From positions 1 through 40,101 of the forward strand of contig NZ_JMLE01000035.1 in assembly GCF_000685965.1 (NCBI RefSeq): a stretch of DNA of 40,101 nucleotides. Direction: 5' to 3'. This document shows, piece after piece, positions 1-7,865 of the stretch. This DNA is from Arthrobacter sp. UNC362MFTsu5.1 (lineage in GTDB: Bacteria > Actinomycetota > Actinomycetes > Actinomycetales > Micrococcaceae). The position numbers and the translations under genes were made by a program. The first letter of the stretch is position 1. Each line of letters begins with the position of its first letter. The notes beneath the pieces are model-generated. The model searched no databases, was not told the origin of the DNA, and saw only the letters and a list, made by a program, of their open reading frames with translations.

Positions 1-1
1 C

Positions 2-109
2 TACAACAAGGTGAGTGTCTTCTTCGACTACTTCGTCGGCGCCGGCGGCTACGCACCCATGCCGTCAGACCGTACCTACTACTTCGACGACCTGAGCGGG
101 GTTTCCTGA
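2..109 (+). CDS. C-terminal end of a secreted or carbohydrate-binding protein (partial)
   Basis: An open frame enters from the left edge and stops at 107-109, giving 35 visible residues rich in aromatic and acidic residues. It ends in a stretch containing TYYFDDLSGVS. Strings of the type 'FFDxF...TYYFDDL' are typical of the last strands of beta-sandwich carbohydrate-binding domains attached to glycoside hydrolases, where the YYFDD segment precedes the end of the domain. The bulk of the protein lies outside the window, so no enzymatic role can be assigned. The LacI regulator at 707 would fit a sugar-related locus, but that link is inference. Confidence 0.5.
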   Translation, partial: YNKVSVFFDYFVGAGGYAPMPSDRTYYFDDLSGVS

Positions 110-116
110 GTTGACA

Positions 117-156
117 CGGCGCGGCGACGGCATCCTTCGGGCCCGTCGCGCCGAAT
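117..156 (+). terminator. Hairpin terminator after the left-edge gene
   Basis: A GC-rich inverted repeat starts eight bases after the stop codon. The left arm is CGGCGCGGCGACGG and the right arm CCGTCGCGCCG; they pair with a small bulge around a short loop. AATTTT follows. This fits a rho-independent terminator. Confidence 0.5.
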
Positions 157-250
157 TTTGCCCATTTTCATCACGCTCGCCAGGCAGCAATCTTGCGGCG
201 TCGGGTCAACTGTGATCCAGGAGCCATGCGTGGCACAGGGAGAGGCCTCA

Positions 251-541
251 GTGAACAAATATGGCGCGCACGCGCAGAAGTTATGGCAGGAGTGGGCGCC
301 TGTCAGTTACGCCGGGATACCCGATCCTGAGCAGTTTTTTTCGCACCTGGGCCAGCAAGCCGCGCAAATGATGACGGAGCTGGCACCGCAGATCGCTGGC
401 CCCGGTCCGGCAGGGGAAAGCTACCGGGAACAGGCGGCGAGGCTGAATGCCGCGACGCTGCGGGCGGAGCACCTCGTCCGCGCGGCACTGCTGGCCCCGA
501 AACGCGCGCAACTTGCGCGAAAAATTCCGATGAGAGACTAA
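251..541 (+). CDS. Small protein of a mobile-element-associated type, function unknown
   Basis: The GTG at 251 is preferred because GGGAGAGG lies about six bases upstream; an upstream in-frame start at 158 has no clear ribosome binding site. The product is 96 residues, soluble and mostly helical. It starts NKYGAHAQKLWQEW and carries a central DPEQFFSHLGQQ segment. From memory, small actinobacterial proteins of this pattern (N-terminal KYGxxA, then DPExFFxxLGxQ, then a GExYxExxxRLN-like segment, here GESYREQAARLN) are often found in plasmids and integrative elements. That recollection could not be checked here. The decayed serine recombinase 1.7 kb downstream is consistent with mobile DNA. No catalytic motif is visible. 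Confidence 0.5.
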   Translation: MNKYGAHAQKLWQEWAPVSYAGIPDPEQFFSHLGQQAAQMMTELAPQIAGPGPAGESYREQAARLNAATLRAEHLVRAALLAPKRAQLARKIPMRD

Positions 542-706
542 TCAGGGACAAAGGTGGGCGATCGCCGAGGGATCGATTCCTAAGGCTCGCTCGGGTTTTG
601 GCCGTACACCAGGGCGATGCCGCATACGGGCTGCAAGCAGGCGGCCGCCCGGCGTACACGCGGAAATGGTCACGGGGAGGACCGAAGAGGTTGTATCGTC
701 AGAGTG

Positions 707-1765
707 ATGAGCGAACCGAGCCCTCGGGTTGACCGAGAAGGGCGGGCCGGGCCCTCCCCAACACTAGAGGACCTTGCGAGAGCGGCCGGAGTTTCCCGCT
801 CGACGGCTTCAAGAGCCATCAACGGTGGTTCCCGGGTCAGCGTGGCAGCCCAAACTGCCGTTGACGCCGCCGTTATTTCTCTCGGGTATACCCCGAACCG
901 GGCGGCACGCAGCCTCGTCACACGCCGGACCTCCTCGATTGCCCTGGTCATCAACGAACCCAATGCCCGGGTCATGGCGGATCCGTTCTTTGCCGCCGTC
1001 ATCACCGGCATAACCGAGGCGATCCGCGACACGGAAATGCAATTGGTTCTGCTCATGTCCCGGCCAGATGACGATCCATCCCGGACGGTCCGCTACTTGC
1101 GCGGAGGTCACGTCGACGGCGCCATTGTTGTCTCGCACCACAAAGCAGACGGCTGGACCGAGAAGCTCGCCGACTCGGGCCTGCCCACCGTATTCATCGG
1201 ACGGCCCTGGGATACCGGCCTCGGCATCCACTACATTGACGTGGACAATTTCGAAGGCGGCCGACTTGCCGCGCTTCACCTCGCAGCCGCCGGCCGGAAG
1301 CACTTGGGAACAATTACCGGCCCGATGGACATGACAGCAGCCGCAGATCGACTCGCCGGCTGGCACACCGGTCTGAGAGAAGCCGGACTGCCGCCGGGGC
1401 CCGTCATCGAGGGAGATTTTACCCCGGCCGGAGGCATGGAGGCTGCGGAACGGCTCTTGGCCGAGGACAGCCGCGTGGATGGCATCTTTGCCGCGTCCGA
1501 CCTCATGGCCCGCGGCGCTATAACCGCTATCCAGGCTGCGGGACGCTCAGTCCCGGCGGACATAGCCCTCGTGGGCTTTGATGACCATCTAGCGGCGCCG
1601 GGCGAGCTTCCGTTGACTACGATCAGTCAGCCAACGTCAGAAATGGCCACCCAGGCCGGCCGTCTCCTTCTCGCGGACATCGAAAACCCAACACCCGGCC
1701 GGGACCCAGTGATTCATCCTGCACGCCTGGTCATCAGGGCAAGCAGTCAGCGGCAAGAGGGTTAG
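707..1765 (+). CDS. LacI-family transcriptional regulator
   Basis: A LacI/GalR repressor of 352 residues. The N-terminal helix-turn-helix at about residues 15-35 reads LARAAGVSRSTASRAI and is followed by the hinge region (GYTPNRAARSL). The periplasmic-binding-protein-like effector domain follows, with VALVGFDDHLAA and TTISQP near the end, both usual in this family. ATG 707 was chosen over the in-frame GTG at 704 and the far upstream start at 617; GAAGAGG at 684-690 is the nearest purine-rich site, so the start is only moderately certain. The ligand is probably a sugar. Its target is unknown: the neighbour downstream is decayed DNA, and the left-edge gene, separated from it by a terminator, is a possible target. 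Confidence 0.88.
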   Translation: MSEPSPRVDREGRAGPSPTLEDLARAAGVSRSTASRAINGGSRVSVAAQTAVDAAVISLGYTPNRAARSLVTRRTSSIALVINEPNARVMADPFFAAVITGITEAIRDTEMQLVLLMSRPDDDPSRTVRYLRGGHVDGAIVVSHHKADGWTEKLADSGLPTVFIGRPWDTGLGIHYIDVDNFEGGRLAALHLAAAGRKHLGTITGPMDMTAAADRLAGWHTGLREAGLPPGPVIEGDFTPAGGMEAAERLLAEDSRVDGIFAASDLMARGAITAIQAAGRSVPADIALVGFDDHLAAPGELPLTTISQPTSEMATQAGRLLLADIENPTPGRDPVIHPARLVIRASSQRQEG

Positions 1766-1924
1766 TCCAGCGTTCGCGTGGTTCTGTCCCACCGCGGCAC
1801 GCGCCGTCAGCCGTTAGGGAAAGGCTCATTCCAGCAGTGTGAACAGCTTTCCAACTTTCTGTTCTTCGCACTTCTGCGCTTGCGGATTGCTTCTGCTTTC
1901 GACTTGGGCAGCCGTTTCCGCTGC

Positions 1925-2234
1925 CGACGCCGACTAGGTCCGTTGAAACGGCGGCGTGGGCGATCGAGCGCACAGGGATCCCGCAGTCGCGCAGCAGGGT
2001 CACTGTGTTGGGCACTTCGATCAGCGACCTGCCCAACCGGTCGACCGCCACACAAAGACGGTGTCGCCCTTCACGGCGTACTCGAGGAGCCTTTTTCATT
2101 CCTGGGCGCTCGACTGCCGTCTTGCACGTCCCGTCGGCGAAGACTCGCGTTTCTGCACGCCGGCGCCGACCAGGGCGTCGAGTTGTGGGCGTCCTGCCTA
2201 GAAGTACTCACGTGCCTATAACCCAGTGACTCGA
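1925..2234 (-). pseudogene. Decayed serine recombinase (resolvase/invertase family)
   Basis: Read on the minus strand, the fragment begins LGYRHVSTSRQD, which matches the family's N-terminal LGYARVST block with its catalytic serine. In a second frame it continues QLDALVGAGVQKR and then KRLLEYAVKGDTVFVWR. In a third frame it gives VDRLGRSLIEVPNTVTLLRD and GIPVRSI, the conserved DRLGRS block. At least two frameshifts and an in-frame stop separate these pieces. The C-terminal part of the catalytic domain and the DNA-binding helix-turn-helix are missing or unrecognisable. The gene cannot make a working recombinase and is best read as the relic of a transposon or integrated element. Confidence 0.8.
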
Positions 2235-2256
2235 AAAGTCCCGGGAGCAGCTTCGC

Positions 2257-2375
2257 TGAGACAATTAATGATGAGACGCGTTACCGAGACATCGGTGAGC
2301 CCAATTTTCCAGCCGCCCGGCCGGCTCATCTGGCCATGAGTCGGCGTCTTGGAAAGCTGTTGTTTTACGAGACAA
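2257..2375. repeat. GAGAC(A) repeats upstream of the recombinase relic (possible res site)
   Basis: GAGAC occurs at 2258, 2273, 2286 and 2369, in the same orientation, just upstream of the minus-strand recombinase start; two copies extend to GAGACAA. On the recombinase strand they read (T)TGTCTC. Short repeated half-sites beside a resolvase gene are typical of res or crossover regions. The assignment is inference. Confidence 0.35.
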
Positions 2376-2405
2376 CGGGTGTTTGTTTCTTGCCACCGAT
2401 TCTCG

Positions 2406-2850
2406 TCAATGTGGCTTCTGGCCTGGGGCCGATCTGTGCGGCAACTTTTCCGCTTCCTCATAGTTGGACGGCTTGTTATCCCGGAATGCCGCGTCGGCTT
2501 CGTTGCGGCTGACGTCGGCGGCGAGCACTCGAACGTGAATCAGTTCCTCGTGGGATTCGCTGCATGCCAGGACGTCTCCGTGGCAGCGGGGGGTGTGGGG
2601 GTCATCGGTCGGGAACTGGTGGAAGATGATCCACCAGGTCCCGCCGGACTTGTCCTTGAAGAGGTAGTCGCCCGGCGGCCGGCCGGCGCTCCCGCAGCCC
2701 GCGCTCAGACCAGCGCTCGTCACCCGACATGGACCCAGGGGCGTTGAGTGACATCTGGTACTGCTTCCCGGAGCACTTCTCTGGTGACTGGGCGATTTCG
2801 CCTTCGCCAAGGAACAGGAACCGCAGGAGGTTCCTCGAACAGATAATCAA
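2406..2850 (-). pseudogene. Frameshifted hypothetical gene
   Basis: Two minus-strand frames join here. The upstream one begins at about 2850 with only a TTG available, directly after a stop codon. It reads with very high third-position GC through FLFLGEGEIAQSPEKC and SGDERWSERG. Near 2680-2700 the coding signal moves to another frame, which reads GDYLFKDKSGGTWWIIFHQF and runs to a stop at 2406. Both halves have the codon use of real genes, while the alternative frames do not. A one-base change in the GC-rich run near 2690 would join them. The lack of a normal start suggests N-terminal loss too. I do not recognise the family; it could be accessory to a former mobile element. Confidence 0.5.
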
Positions 2851-3023
2851 AAACGGTCAATATCATTAGTCCGGCGCCAATCAGGGCCGTAGCGACGGGT
2901 TGAATCCGATCTGGCTTTCACGTCACGTTGCGGCCGAACGAGCCCGGAGAAACTTGGTGATATGCGCCGAAAACTCAACTGTATACCTCAGAGATGGACA
3001 GCCAAACTGGCTAGTCTGAGGTC

Positions 3024-3545
3024 GTGAATGACTATAGGGAGCACCCAAGCGTGGTTGCTCATTGGAGCGACAATCAGCTCACGCCCTTGAACGAGGCCCG
3101 CGCTGCAGACACCACTGTGTGGTTTCCCTTGCCGGAGGAGAATAACGGTGACCGAATCTGGGAAGGCATCAACGGTCGTACCGAGCCGGGCGGTCAAGTT
3201 ACTCTTTTGGGAATACCCGCATACGTCTACGATCTGAATTTCGGCGACGTGGTCAACGTCGTTCGATCCCAGAAAGGCCCCTTAGTGGCAACCGGGATCC
3301 TGCTGGACGGTGGCAACTTTACCTTTAGGGCACTGCTAACAGATCCGCATGAACCGGACAACCGATGGCGCACCATTGCCGAGGAATTCGCCCGTATGGG
3401 CTGTCTGGTGGATGCCATCTCGGAACGATTCATCGCGCTCTCCTGCGCTCCGGGCTTAGCACAGCGAGTGGCCGACAGGTTGCAGGATCTCAATGCCGAC
3501 GGAACCCTTGACTACGAGACGGGACGGACGATGCTCGGCACGTGA
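3024..3545 (+). CDS. DUF4265-like protein
   Basis: A 173-residue soluble protein. The region around residues 30-100 (VWFPLPEENNGD, then LLGIPAYVYDLNFGDVVNVV) matches the layout of DUF4265 proteins: a WFxxP strand, a xxIPxxxxxLxxGDVV segment, then an alpha/beta tail that ends near ALSCAPGLAQRVADRL. The function of that family is not established. The GTG at 3024 is used; GAGG lies four bases before it and a TAGTCT hexamer just upstream could be the -10 element, giving a very short leader. No operon partner is visible; the next gene on this strand starts 600 bases later. Confidence 0.65.
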   Translation: MNDYREHPSVVAHWSDNQLTPLNEARAADTTVWFPLPEENNGDRIWEGINGRTEPGGQVTLLGIPAYVYDLNFGDVVNVVRSQKGPLVATGILLDGGNFTFRALLTDPHEPDNRWRTIAEEFARMGCLVDAISERFIALSCAPGLAQRVADRLQDLNADGTLDYETGRTMLGT

Positions 3546-3710
3546 TCTGGGCTGGCCGGCCAGATCTCCGCCGGGTAAGGGTCGCTATCCTCTGAGCGAC
3601 CAATTCTTGGCAACAACTGGTTCGGCACGTCGGATGACCATTTTTTTCGGCCCGGTCAGGGTTCGCCCGGTGGAACTTCCTTCGCAAACATCGACCAACA
3701 GCTCTTCCCT

Positions 3711-3835
3711 CTATTTACGCCGCCTCAGGATCACGATCGCGCTGATTCCCAGAATCACGAACATGACGGCGGAAAAGCCACGACGAACAGCGGGTCAAGT
3801 CCCACTCCTCCATAGCTGGGAGCAAAATTCTTCAC
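3711..3835 (-). pseudogene. Small single-pass membrane protein, frameshifted in a T run
   Basis: GTG at 3835 has a good ribosome binding site (AGGCAGGAG, five bases away). The frame reads VKNFAPSYGGVGLDPLFVVAF and then hits a stop. One additional base in the T4 run (A4 at 3773-3776 on the plus strand) would continue the frame as SAVMFVILGISAIVILRRRK and stop at 3711. That would give a 41-residue protein with one transmembrane helix and a positive C-terminus. The continuation is too typical of a membrane helix with an RRRK anchor to be chance. The gene follows the 47-residue membrane protein at 3864 by 28 bases and is probably cotranscribed. Whether the missing base is real or a base-calling error cannot be told from sequence alone. 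Confidence 0.5.
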
Positions 3836-3863
3836 ATGTACTCCTGCCTCTTGTGGTGTGCGG

Positions 3864-4007
3864 CTAGTGATCGTCTGAGCGCTCAGGGAAGCGTTCGGGA
3901 TGCTTCGGGTCTCTGCCGCGTTCGCGCCAGTACTCCTCGCGTTGCCACAATGAAAACCGAGTCGCCCAGATGATGGATATGATCGTGCCAACGGCAAGAA
4001 CTGCCAT
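3864..4007 (-). CDS. Small membrane protein with charged tail
   Basis: A 47-residue open frame: a hydrophobic N-terminal helix (AVLAVGTIISIIWATRF) followed by a strongly charged tail rich in Arg, Glu and Asp (WQREEYWRERGRDPKHPER). It has the look of a single-pass inner membrane protein with the tail in the cytoplasm. The ATG at 4007 is preceded by GGGGCAGG, closer than usual, so a slightly different start is possible. It lies just upstream of the frameshifted membrane gene ending at 3711. No known family recognised. Confidence 0.45.
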   Translation of the reverse strand: MAVLAVGTIISIIWATRFSLWQREEYWRERGRDPKHPERFPERSDDH

Positions 4008-4144
4008 CCTGCCCCAAACCCACGGCTCGGACTCAATGGGACATCGTTCCGATCATCGTTCGTTCGCTGAGCGGCATGTGGTCGGGAAAATGCGCGCCCC
4101 ACGTGAACGCTGATGGCTCCAACTGGGCCTGTAGGCTCTGGTTC

Positions 4145-4930
4145 GTGATTGCTCAAATCTTAGGAGAAGGACTTCCGCTCGTCGTAATCCACGGATTCGG
4201 TGTAGATCATCGGATCATGCTGCCGTTGGAGGACGCCATCGATGAGTGCGGATGGCAGCAGATCTATATCGACCTACCATGGGCCGCGGGGAATGCTGAC
4301 ATCAACGTCACCAGCACGGACCACGTCGCGCAAGGGGCGCTGGACGACATCCATGCGTATCTCGGAGACCGGCCCTTCGCGCTGATCGGCAACTCCTTCG
4401 GAGGAATGATTGCCCGCTACGTCGCTCATGAGCTTCGAGATCAGGTCCTTGGCCTGGCTACTCTTGCGGGTGTGTACGAACCGACCCATGAGGCGCGTAG
4501 CCTTCCCCGCCGGCAGGTTGTCCGAGAGGACCCTTCTGTTCTAGCTTTGGCTGGACAGGGGAGGGATGACTACGAAAAGATGACCGTCGTCCAGAGCGAG
4601 GCGACGCTCGAGGCATTCACTCGATATGTGCTCCCTGGTCTTCGCACAGCGAACCAAACCGTTCTCGATCGGGTGGCAGCGGAGTACGCGCTCTCTGTAG
4701 AACCGGAGGTCGCGCACCCTGCTCCCTTCGAGGCGCCCTCGTTGCACCTTTTCGGGCGTCAGGACCATGTAACTGGCTACGAGGATGGGTGGAAACTCCG
4801 CAACCACTATGTCCGGGGCACCTACGCGGTGCTTGACGCTGCTGGCCATAACGCTCATCTCGAGCGCCCGGATCTTACTGCCGCGCTAGTGAAAGATTGG
4901 CTCATACGGACCAGCGCGGCTGCCCTGTGA
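4145..4930 (+). CDS. Alpha/beta hydrolase
   Basis: A 261-residue alpha/beta-hydrolase-fold protein if the GTG at 4145 is used; the longer frame from 4076 adds a segment that looks non-coding. The oxyanion-hole motif HGFG is near residue 17, the nucleophile elbow GNSFGG near residue 85, the acid in FGRQDHVTGY near 220 and the histidine in AGHNAHLE near 240. The catalytic triad is therefore complete. The cap region gives no clue to substrate, so esterase, lactonase or C-C hydrolase activity are all possible. No good ribosome binding site is visible before 4145. It is convergent with the reductase gene at 5037. Confidence 0.82.
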   Translation: MIAQILGEGLPLVVIHGFGVDHRIMLPLEDAIDECGWQQIYIDLPWAAGNADINVTSTDHVAQGALDDIHAYLGDRPFALIGNSFGGMIARYVAHELRDQVLGLATLAGVYEPTHEARSLPRRQVVREDPSVLALAGQGRDDYEKMTVVQSEATLEAFTRYVLPGLRTANQTVLDRVAAEYALSVEPEVAHPAPFEAPSLHLFGRQDHVTGYEDGWKLRNHYVRGTYAVLDAAGHNAHLERPDLTAALVKDWLIRTSAAAL

Positions 4931-5036
4931 GGGATTGGGGCCAAGTCGATGATCACCGACATTTAGATCCGTGTTGGGTGGCCCGACGCCCGAGTGGGTC
5001 CGACGGTGGGCAGTCAGCGCCTGGTCTCGTACCTGG

Positions 5037-5576
5037 TTAGGACCACACCTCCGGGAACGTCCGGTTCTCGACCAGGTCCAGGTTCACCCAGTTGTCCAGG
5101 GCTGTGAAGAATGGCGTGCCGCCGCCCACTAGGACCGGATGGGTGACGATCACGTACTCGTCGATCAGTCCGGCCCGCATGGCCGCCGCGGCGAGTGTGG
5201 CACCGCCGATATCCATGGGGCCGCCGTCGTCGGCCTTGAGCCGGCTGATCTCGGTGACCGCGTCGCCGGTGACCAGGCGGGTGTTCCAGTCGACCGTGCT
5301 GGCCGTCGAGGAGAACACCACTTTAGGCATGTCCCGCCAGCGGCGGGCGAACTCGATCTGCGCCGGTGTGGCGTCAGGCTGCTGGTCGGCGGTCGGCCAG
5401 TGGGAGCTCATCGTCTCCCACAGTTTGCGGCCGTACAGCGCGAGGCCCGTTGCCCCCACCCGGTCGGACCACCATTGGAACAGCTCGTCGCTCGGTGCGC
5501 TCCAGCCGAGATCGTCGCCGGGCGCCGCGATGTAGCCGTCGACGCTCAGGTTCATGCCGAAGGTCAAGGTGCGCAT
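5037..5576 (-). CDS. RibD C-terminal/DHFR-like reductase, C-terminus frameshifted
   Basis: Starts at ATG 5576 (GGGGAG upstream) with MRTLTFGMNLSVDGYIA, the usual opening of the 'dihydrofolate reductase family' proteins related to the RibD reductase domain. IGGATLAAAAMRAGLIDEY and HPVLVGGGTPFF are also typical. These enzymes bind NADPH; their substrates are mostly unknown. The frame ends early as RTFPEVWS. Adding one G near 5049-5053 would instead read FPGGVVLTRYETRR and stop at 5014, which is the normal C-terminal strand of the family (compare GNGVVLLHYERG in the intact paralogue at 25710). So the gene as sequenced lacks its last strand through a one-base deletion, or the sequence has an error there. 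Confidence 0.8.
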   Translation of the reverse strand: MRTLTFGMNLSVDGYIAAPGDDLGWSAPSDELFQWWSDRVGATGLALYGRKLWETMSSHWPTADQQPDATPAQIEFARRWRDMPKVVFSSTASTVDWNTRLVTGDAVTEISRLKADDGGPMDIGGATLAAAAMRAGLIDEYVIVTHPVLVGGGTPFFTALDNWVNLDLVENRTFPEVWS

Positions 5577-5778
5577 GGCGTCAGTCTCCCCTGAGCCGGT
5601 ATCCGTTGTACAGACCAGCATGGCGCGGAGAATCATCGGTCAGGCCACACTGAGACCAGTTGACCACCACGCCATGCAGATGCTCCGTACGGAAGGATCC
5701 TCTCGCAGGCCGCTACCAGGTGGGAGACCGACGCGGCTACGTTTGCCGATAAGGTGGATCTCCTTTGATTCCAAGGAT

Positions 5779-5818
5779 GAGTCGGCGCCCTGCCCTGAAC
5801 ACGGCAGGGCGCTGACTC
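5779..5818. terminator. Strong hairpin downstream of the isomerase gene
   Basis: A 16-bp stem (GAGTCGGCGCCCTGCC paired with its complement, one G-T wobble) with an 8-base loop lies 30 bases beyond the stop of the minus-strand isomerase gene. There is no U tract, as is common in actinobacteria. It probably ends the dehydrogenase-isomerase transcript. Confidence 0.7.
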
Positions 5819-5847
5819 GGTGGGGAAACGGGCGTGTTGGGTGGTGC

Positions 5848-6639
5848 TCAGCTGTCGAAGGCGGCGCGGAAGGCGGCGAGGGCGGTGTCTCCTGATTCCG
5901 GGCCCGGGCCGCCGGAGGCTCCGGCCTCGAGGCCGATGACACCGGTATAGCCGGCTTCTTTTAGGGCGGTGGCCACGGCCCGGTAGTTGACCTCTCCGGT
6001 GCCGGGTTCGAACCGGCCCGGGACGTCGGCTACCTGGATTTCCCCGATCCAGGGCAGTGCGGCCCTGACGAGTTCGATCAGGTTTCCCTCGCCGATCTGG
6101 GCGTGGTAGAGATCCAACATCATCTTGACGTTGGGGTGGTCCACAGCCGCAACCAGCGCCATGGTGTCCTTGGCTCTGGCGAGCGGTATGCCCGGGTGGT
6201 CAAGGATGGTGTTCAGGTTCTCCAGCGCGAAGGTCACGCCGTGCTTCTCGCCGAGAGCAGCCAGGCCTTCAAGGGTGCGCAGTCCGGTCAGCCACATCTG
6301 TCCGGTGGAGCGGTGGACGGGACGGACGGCCAGGCCGCCTTCTCCGAGCTCTGCCGGGTGCACCACCATCCGTTCGACGCCGAGTTCAAGGGCGACAGGA
6401 ATCAGCTTTTCCGCCGATGCCAGCACCTCGCCGGCGCTGGCAGGGTCGATGAGGCTGCCGCCGAAGTAGCCGCTCATCGAGGAGAACCTGGCCCCCGTTG
6501 CGGCGAGTGCGGCGATGTCCCTGCCCCGGGTGTCCCAGAGCTCAACTTCAAATCCCTGCTCGTGGATCCTGTGCACGCGTTCGATCAGGGGAAGGTCGCC
6601 GTAGACCATCTCGGCGCACACGGCCAGGCGGAAACTCAC
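5848..6639 (-). CDS. Hydroxypyruvate isomerase-like TIM-barrel protein
   Basis: A 263-residue sugar-isomerase/epimerase TIM barrel (AP endonuclease 2-like fold). Features of the hydroxypyruvate isomerase (Hyi) group are LAVCAEMVYGDLPLIERV at the N-terminus and metal-ligand candidates in FALENLN, MMLDLYHAQ, IQVADVPGR and IGLEAG. The family interconverts keto and aldehyde forms of small sugar acids, for example hydroxypyruvate and tartronate semialdehyde. The start is a GTG at 6639 overlapping the TGA of the dehydrogenase gene, so the two are translationally coupled. With the Gfo/Idh/MocA dehydrogenase and LacI regulator it forms a sugar or polyol catabolic locus. The exact substrate is not evident; other enzymes of the barrel superfamily remain possible. 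Confidence 0.82.
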   Translation of the reverse strand: MSFRLAVCAEMVYGDLPLIERVHRIHEQGFEVELWDTRGRDIAALAATGARFSSMSGYFGGSLIDPASAGEVLASAEKLIPVALELGVERMVVHPAELGEGGLAVRPVHRSTGQMWLTGLRTLEGLAALGEKHGVTFALENLNTILDHPGIPLARAKDTMALVAAVDHPNVKMMLDLYHAQIGEGNLIELVRAALPWIGEIQVADVPGRFEPGTGEVNYRAVATALKEAGYTGVIGLEAGASGGPGPESGDTALAAFRAAFDS

Positions 6640-7757
6640 GCCTTTCCACCCGTCACGTGAAGTTCGGGCTCGGCGGGACGTAGCTCCGCGATCGATGCAA
6701 CATCCACCGGCAGGCCGGTCTCCGCCGAACGGACGGCGGCCAAGGCTATCGTGAGGGCGTTCCGAGCGTCGGCGCCCCCGGGGCCAGGGGCACCGGGAGC
6801 CTGGAGGCTGTCGCGGCTGGCCTTCACGGCGTCGACGAAGTGGGCTAGTTCCGCAGTGTAGGCGTCGTGGAAGAGATCCACGTTCAGGCGGACGGTGGCC
6901 GAGCCGATGCCGGCGGCGGTGTAGCTCGTGGCGCTAGAGGCCTGCGGCCCTCCCGCGGTGACCATGCCCGCGGAGCCGAACACTTCACCGCGCACGTCGT
7001 AGCCGTAGAGGGCGTTAAAGTTCGCCTCGGCAACGGCAATCGCGCCGTTGCTGTAGGTGATGGTCACGACGGCGGTGTCCAGGAGTCCGCCGGCTTTCGC
7101 CTCGGGTGCAACCAGGGCGTCAGCCACTGCGTGGACGCGGACGGGGACGGCGCCGGGGTTGAGCCAGTTCAGGGTGTCGAAGTCGTGAATGAGGGTTTCG
7201 AGGAAGATCGTTCCCGGCGGAATCCGCTCCGGGTTGGTGATGCCGGCTGTGCTGCCTGGATCCCGGGTCAGGGACCGCAGCAGCTGCGGGGTGCCCACGG
7301 CGCCGTCGTCAATAAGCTTGCGAGCCGCGGCGAAATCGGCCGCATAGCGCCGGTTGAAGCCGAACTGGACAACCACCCCGGAAGCATTAGCCGCGTCGAG
7401 GGCTTCATCGAGTTCTTCCACCGTGCGCCCGCCGGGCTTCTCACAGAAGGCATGCTTTCCGGCCCGGGCCGCGGCCGCGATCAGACCGGAGTGGAAGCGT
7501 GCCGGCGCCGCGATCAGGACGGCCTCGACGTCGGGATCATTGATCACGTCGGCCGGATCAGCGCTGATCTTGGCGACGCCCAGACGGCCGGCCAGGGCCT
7601 CCACGGCCGGAAGCGCCGGATCGGCGATTGCTTCCAGGCGGGCGCCGGGGATGCGCCGGGCGACTGACTCAGCGTGGAAATTTCCAATCCATCCCGCCCC
7701 GATCAGGCCGATACGGACCGGCCGGTCTTCACTGACCGGATGCTGAAGATAGCTCAT
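6636..7757 (-). CDS. Gfo/Idh/MocA-family oxidoreductase (inositol 2-dehydrogenase-like)
   Basis: A 373-residue NAD(P)-dependent dehydrogenase. The N-terminal Rossmann fold carries IGLIGAGWIGNFHAE, the family EKP motif appears as CEKPGG near residue 106, and the catalytic histidine lies in LIHDFDTLNWL near residue 190. Members oxidise inositols, glucose or other sugars to keto forms. The ATG at 7757 has AGGAG six bases upstream. It is the first gene of a two-gene operon and overlaps the isomerase by four bases. One of the two operator-like boxes (7778-7791) lies just upstream of the start, where a bound LacI protein would block transcription. Sequence alone does not separate inositol from other polyol substrates. 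Confidence 0.87.
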   Translation of the reverse strand: MSYLQHPVSEDRPVRIGLIGAGWIGNFHAESVARRIPGARLEAIADPALPAVEALAGRLGVAKISADPADVINDPDVEAVLIAAPARFHSGLIAAAARAGKHAFCEKPGGRTVEELDEALDAANASGVVVQFGFNRRYAADFAAARKLIDDGAVGTPQLLRSLTRDPGSTAGITNPERIPPGTIFLETLIHDFDTLNWLNPGAVPVRVHAVADALVAPEAKAGGLLDTAVVTITYSNGAIAVAEANFNALYGYDVRGEVFGSAGMVTAGGPQASSATSYTAAGIGSATVRLNVDLFHDAYTAELAHFVDAVKASRDSLQAPGAPGPGGADARNALTIALAAVRSAETGLPVDVASIAELRPAEPELHVTGGKA

Positions 7758-7777
7758 GACAACTCCTGAAGTTCGGA

Positions 7778-7791
7778 TCTAGATCGTTCTA
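7778..7791. promoter_or_regulatory. LacI-type operator, copy 1
   Basis: TCTAGATCGTTCTA contains the imperfect palindrome TAGAnCGnTCTA with the central CG usual for LacI-family operators. It lies about 20 bases upstream of the dehydrogenase start and 75 upstream of the lacI start. The identical box recurs at 7826-7839. Confidence 0.65.
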
Positions 7792-7825
7792 GTAACTCCA
7801 TGGTGGCATGGCGATAATGGACCTG

Positions 7826-7839
7826 TCTAGATCGTTCTA
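7826..7839. promoter_or_regulatory. LacI-type operator, copy 2
   Basis: Second exact copy of TCTAGATCGTTCTA, 48 bp from the first and 27 bases before the lacI start at 7866. Two identical sites in a divergent intergenic region support control of both the sugar operon and the regulator itself by the LacI protein encoded next door. Confidence 0.65.
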
Positions 7840-7865
7840 TAGACTGTCTCCATCAAGGAGGAAAC

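Noticed and set aside
6005..6020. GGTTCGAACC-like string resembling a tRNA T-loop
   Set aside because: It lies inside the isomerase gene and no acceptor or anticodon stem could be fitted around it.
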